A stretch of 55,982 nucleotides of DNA from Cladosporium sp. IMV 00045 (taxonomy: Eukaryota > Ascomycota > Dothideomycetes > Cladosporiales > Cladosporiaceae), in the NCBI GenBank assembly GCA_001931905.2, contig MSJI02000556.1, forward strand, positions 1 to 55,982, in the 5' to 3' direction. This document shows, piece after piece, positions 52,685 to 55,982 of this stretch (position 1 is its first letter; each line of letters begins with the position of its first letter). Both the position numbers and the translations under genes were made by a program. The notes under the pieces are model-generated. The model worked only from the letters and a program-made list of their open reading frames with translations. It was not told the DNA's origin and ran no database searches.

Positions 52685-55242
52685 ATCATGCACGAAACTT
52701 TTTGCACATCGAAAGGCAGGTGTCTAGAGAAGCAATCTAGCACGAAGTTAAGGAATTGAAGAAAAGGCAATACAGTAGCAAATTTTAATGTCGTAGAGTG
52801 CCAAGGCGGCTTGGTTGCCTGATTTGCGAAGCTATCGCCTTGATATCAAAGTAGTGGGCATTGCAGATCTTTCCTTGAAACTCAGTGCTGCTTCCCGTTT
52901 GAATGGATCAATCCAGACGCTCAAACTTAATTCAAATTCGAGAGGGGCTTTCTCGTTTTACAAGGAGCGCAATAGCCATAATGTATTAGCCTTTGTGGCG
53001 TGGGTGCGTGAACATTTGCTGGTTTCGTTAGATTCATAGCCTCGTAGAAGGAATTGGATCTTACTGAGCTCGAATTAAGTAATTTTCTCCCGCCACGCTC
53101 CGGGTTGTGGCTGCATTTCTTTCCAATCACATCGTGACCGATAGCAGGAGTGGAAGAATCCACGAGGGGCCGTTCCTGCGCTCTACACTTGCTTGGTCTT
53201 GCGTGCTGCAGTGCGTCTTGCACTCTGAGCACCTTGGCTGCTGTATCGAAGGTTTGCGCAAAGCATACAGAACTACGATAGCAAGTAGAGCGCTCATGAG
53301 GTGGTAATGGTATTCGATGGACGTCGCTAGCCCGATTCCGTCCATGATAACCAATTGACTGGTTGACGCATTCATGTTGTATCTGCAATATCCTGCGGCA
53401 GAAAGTTGGTCCTCCCTAGTTCAGCGCTTTGGTCGGTTGAAAGAGGCGTGCAGGCCGTCGTGGCATTCCTTTTGCAAGATCGAGGTCACCTTCATCAGAG
53501 ATCATCTCAAGCTCACATGGTGTCGTATCATCCTCCGCAACGACATGGAGACTGCGACGCCAGTATGGAGCGTTCTGAGCTTCGACCCCAACAATTTGGA
53601 CTTTTGCCAAATCTGATCAAAGAAGCCACCGACTGCGAATCCAGGAAGATCTGAAACTAGTCACTTCCAACCCCGTCACTAGCAATACAAGCTAGACTAG
53701 TGTCGAAACGGGTTGGACGGGGCTATTCATACATTCCATGGTTCACAGTGCTCTCCGGATCAATCGGGTACATGCGGACCACTTTACGGCCAGATGGAGA
53801 GCTGCAGTTGGCGCGGAAACGCCAAAGCAAATGGGGTGACCGTCAGACGAGCGCTCAGGCTATTCACTGGGATGCGGACGCGCTGTCGTACAGGGTCAAG
53901 GCGTTTGTTCCATGAGGGCAGGGCGATAACGCAGACTTACTATGACAGCAGTTTCCGAGCGATACAAACGGCCCATTCGTACTAGTAGCCTTGGTTGGCC
54001 ACGGCTCATAGGCGCGCAAGTTGGGAGACATTATCATACAAATTGGGCTGAGGCGATAATCAAGAACTCCATGGCCTCCACGACTTCGGTTCGAGAGGTC
54101 AACGTCGTGTCCGCATCGTGTGCATTTGAAGCCGGTATCTGCCGCTAAGGCCACCGGGGCAATGGCGCGGCCCGCGGCACTGGAAAGACCAAGCTGTGAA
54201 AGGGGGCGCTCATCTCAAAGTCCTTTCTGTCAATCACAGCTACCACGCCTAAGCCGCGCGTTCGCCGATCGACAAGTCGTACTACTGTTCCTCTTCATCT
54301 GAAGCACAATGCTTTAAACTACCGCACATTTCGGGAATTCTTTGTGCAAATACACACCTTCTCAAGCAGCCTTCCAATCGGCTGTTACATCTATAGTGTC
54401 GCTCGTTGAAGACTTCCATTCTAAAGTAAGCATTCTCGCTCCTAATGCCACCGCTCGGTCTGGCCTTCCGCGAGCCGTTTTCGCACTTCCCAGAGAGATT
54501 TGTGGCGATTGTGCTTAAGAATTTTGCAAACCGACGCAATGATTGGACATCATGAAGTTCTCCCTTGTGTCCAAAAATCCCACGGTCTACTACTTTGAAT
54601 GTACTATATATACGGTGAATTCATGACGTCGAACGACGCACTTTGTACAAGAGGTGTCTCGTTACGGCCCGATTCAGCTTAGTAGGCGACGAGTCTCCGA
54701 TCTTACGCGTTGTGCCACTTTCGTCGTTCGAATGGCGGAAGCCACTGCCGAGCGATTGCTTGTAAGCCTGCGATTATGCTTCGCTGAGTCCCAGCAGCAA
54801 AGGAGATTTAAAGCACAGGGCACCTCCATCGGTGCGACAAGCTTGATACTCGATCAAGCATTTTTCAGAGCATCGCATCATCCATTGTCGTTCAGATTCA
54901 TGTAATACATGTAGAAATTGGTAGCGATCAGGCAATGGTGCTGATCCTCTTTTACAGACGAAGGCCTCATTGCTCCCATGAAGCAGGAAACCACCTGGTT
55001 CGAGAGTTGTGCAACAAAATTAAGCGCCCGAGTAGCAGGGTTACTGTTCAATGATGCATCTGACGAGGCGTGACCCAGACGCATGCCATTAAGACAGAAT
55101 GAGCAGGTTCTACACCGCTTCATGGCAGACATTCGCTTCCTAGATAAACGGCTTGAGCGCTTTTCTCCTCCTGTGTTTCGCGGCATATGCCAGGCAATGT
55201 GCGTTTTGTCTTCTTGGCCTGGTTGAGACTGTAGAGGGCGAT
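52685..55242. other. gene-free stretch with short frames only
   Basis: The only frame with a visible feature is minus-strand 53375-53127 (82 codons), which begins MNASTSQLVIMDGIG and has one hydrophobic stretch, LMSALLAIVVLYAL, like a membrane anchor. It may be the truncated start of a membrane enzyme. I recognise nothing else in the interval. Confidence 0.35.
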
Positions 55243-55653
55243 CTAGCAGTTGCAATACTGGTGATCAAATACTCGCACACGCAAGTCTGCAAATTCTTCT
55301 GTGAGCGCTTGAACTTGCTTTTTCAAAGCGGTATTGACTTGGCTCAGCTCAAGGAAGAGATTTTTGACGAGCCTGGTGGTCTGCTTCTTCTTCGCTCGAT
55401 ATTTCACTGCCGTCGTCCTTTTTCTCTCACGATAAATACCTTTCTCTTTGTTGATATCACAGACCTCATCGGGACTATTCTTTATGTTGTGCTAATTTCC
55501 GTCACCCTCCTGTATCCTCTGGCCCTTCGCATCGTGCGTGTTTGCGGTTCCGCGGGCACGGGCGGACTTGCTGATCTTCACTGGTTCTGCTGCATTGACA
55601 ATGATTGGGGCCAAGATGAGTAAAGTTAAAGACTGACGCAGAGAGCGAATCAT
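55243..55653 (-). pseudogene. bZIP (ATF/CREB-like) transcription factor relic
   Basis: A minus-strand frame from ATG 55653 reads 137 codons to a TAG at 55243 with one internal TAG near residue 70. It contains a bZIP: the basic region RERKRTTAVKYRAKKK followed by a zipper with heptad Leu/Val (LFLELSQVNTALKKQV, then LTEEFADLRV) and an ATF/CREB-like end HQYCNC. The usual Asn-x7-Arg of the basic region is not intact (Arg-Thr replaces Asn), so DNA binding is doubtful. The upstream part (EPVKISKSARARGTANTHD) is basic, as in fungal AtfA-like proteins. The plus-strand frame over the same bases has no recognisable motif. Confidence 0.55.
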
Positions 55654-55982
55654 ATGTTGGGTTTAGCATTTATGTATCCTGTTCCAATGTGGAAGCTTGT
55701 CGTAACTTATGGCACAGCTGGTTGATAGGGAATTGCAAGATGTCGTCAATCGTCGGAGGCAAATGTATCATACAAACAGCCAACACCCACGGTGAGCACC
55801 TTGTTTATCGGTCCAATTCCAGGCAGCAGCATCTATTTATCGGTCTCACGGTTTGGGAGCTCAATCACGCGTCGGATGCCAGAAGAAACTCCGATGACAT
55901 TGAATCTGATTCGGAGACACAACTCCGGCTTCAAAGACCGGGCAAGGTTTACGGGCAAGCGAGCCTCGCAGTGGGGACGAGC

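Noticed and set aside
55153..55623. 156-codon plus-strand hydrophobic frame
   Set aside because: The minus strand over the same bases reads a bZIP domain with heptad leucines, which explains the sequence better.
1..55982. CRISPR arrays, rRNA and tRNA genes
   Set aside because: The tandem repeats seen lack unique spacers and the genome is eukaryotic. No tRNA cloverleaf or rRNA signature was noticed by eye; a tRNA scan was not possible.

Overview
The window is eukaryotic and fungal, from a filamentous ascomycete and probably a dothideomycete-like species. The signs are short GT-AG introns of 48-185 bp, Zn2Cys6 regulators, a large-subunit catalase, aquaglyceroporins, Tad/CgT1-type LINEs, hAT, pogo and Ty3/gypsy elements, and two AT-rich blocks (about 1-3400 and 25430-35835) that carry the mark of repeat-induced point mutation (RIP). 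In those blocks coding frames survive but CAG, CAA and TGG codons have become stops. Species, chromosome and distance to a telomere cannot be told from the sequence.

Left part. Positions 1-3400 hold a RIP-mutated block in which two genes can still be read: a GlcG/HbpS-like protein and an OrsD-type zinc-finger protein. Two broken hAT transposases follow, then an apparently intact large-subunit catalase (6664-9104, minus, one intron). Next come LINE and pogo relics, an arrestin-like ORF, gypsy and pogo relics, a complete non-autonomous hAT element with an 8-bp target duplication (16779-17362), and a two-exon Zn2Cys6 regulator (18166-19936, minus).

Middle part. A near-complete hAT transposon (21037-24193) has 21-bp inverted ends, subterminal CAAG-repeat clusters and an open transposase. 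It sits between a LINE tail and an ORF broken only by TAG codons. Then comes the second RIP block. It contains a complete 8.7-kb Ty3/gypsy chromodomain element (26552-35238; 263-bp LTRs, target duplication CTAGT) with a second, spliced 858-codon gene on the opposite strand between pol and the 3' LTR. This element is inserted in one of two diverged copies of a repeat that carries telomere-like CCCTAA units.

Directly beside the RIP block, and unmutated, are two large minus-strand genes (35839-40735 and 41354-44266). Both have OrsD-type zinc fingers and what reads as a tyrosine-recombinase core. The first is also fused to a RecQ-type helicase, but it is broken by a deletion between helicase motifs I and II. 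Inverted copies of a GCTGGTGTAACC motif lie just past the end of the helicase frame.

Right part. Two aquaglyceroporin genes (45070-46875 and 51309-52684, plus) flank a broken Zn2Cys6 regulator (47881-50141, minus). There is also a response-regulator receiver relic, a 156-bp pogo-type MITE (50769-50924) and a bZIP relic near the right edge (55243-55653). Ordinary metabolic and transport genes are thus scattered among successive layers of transposons.
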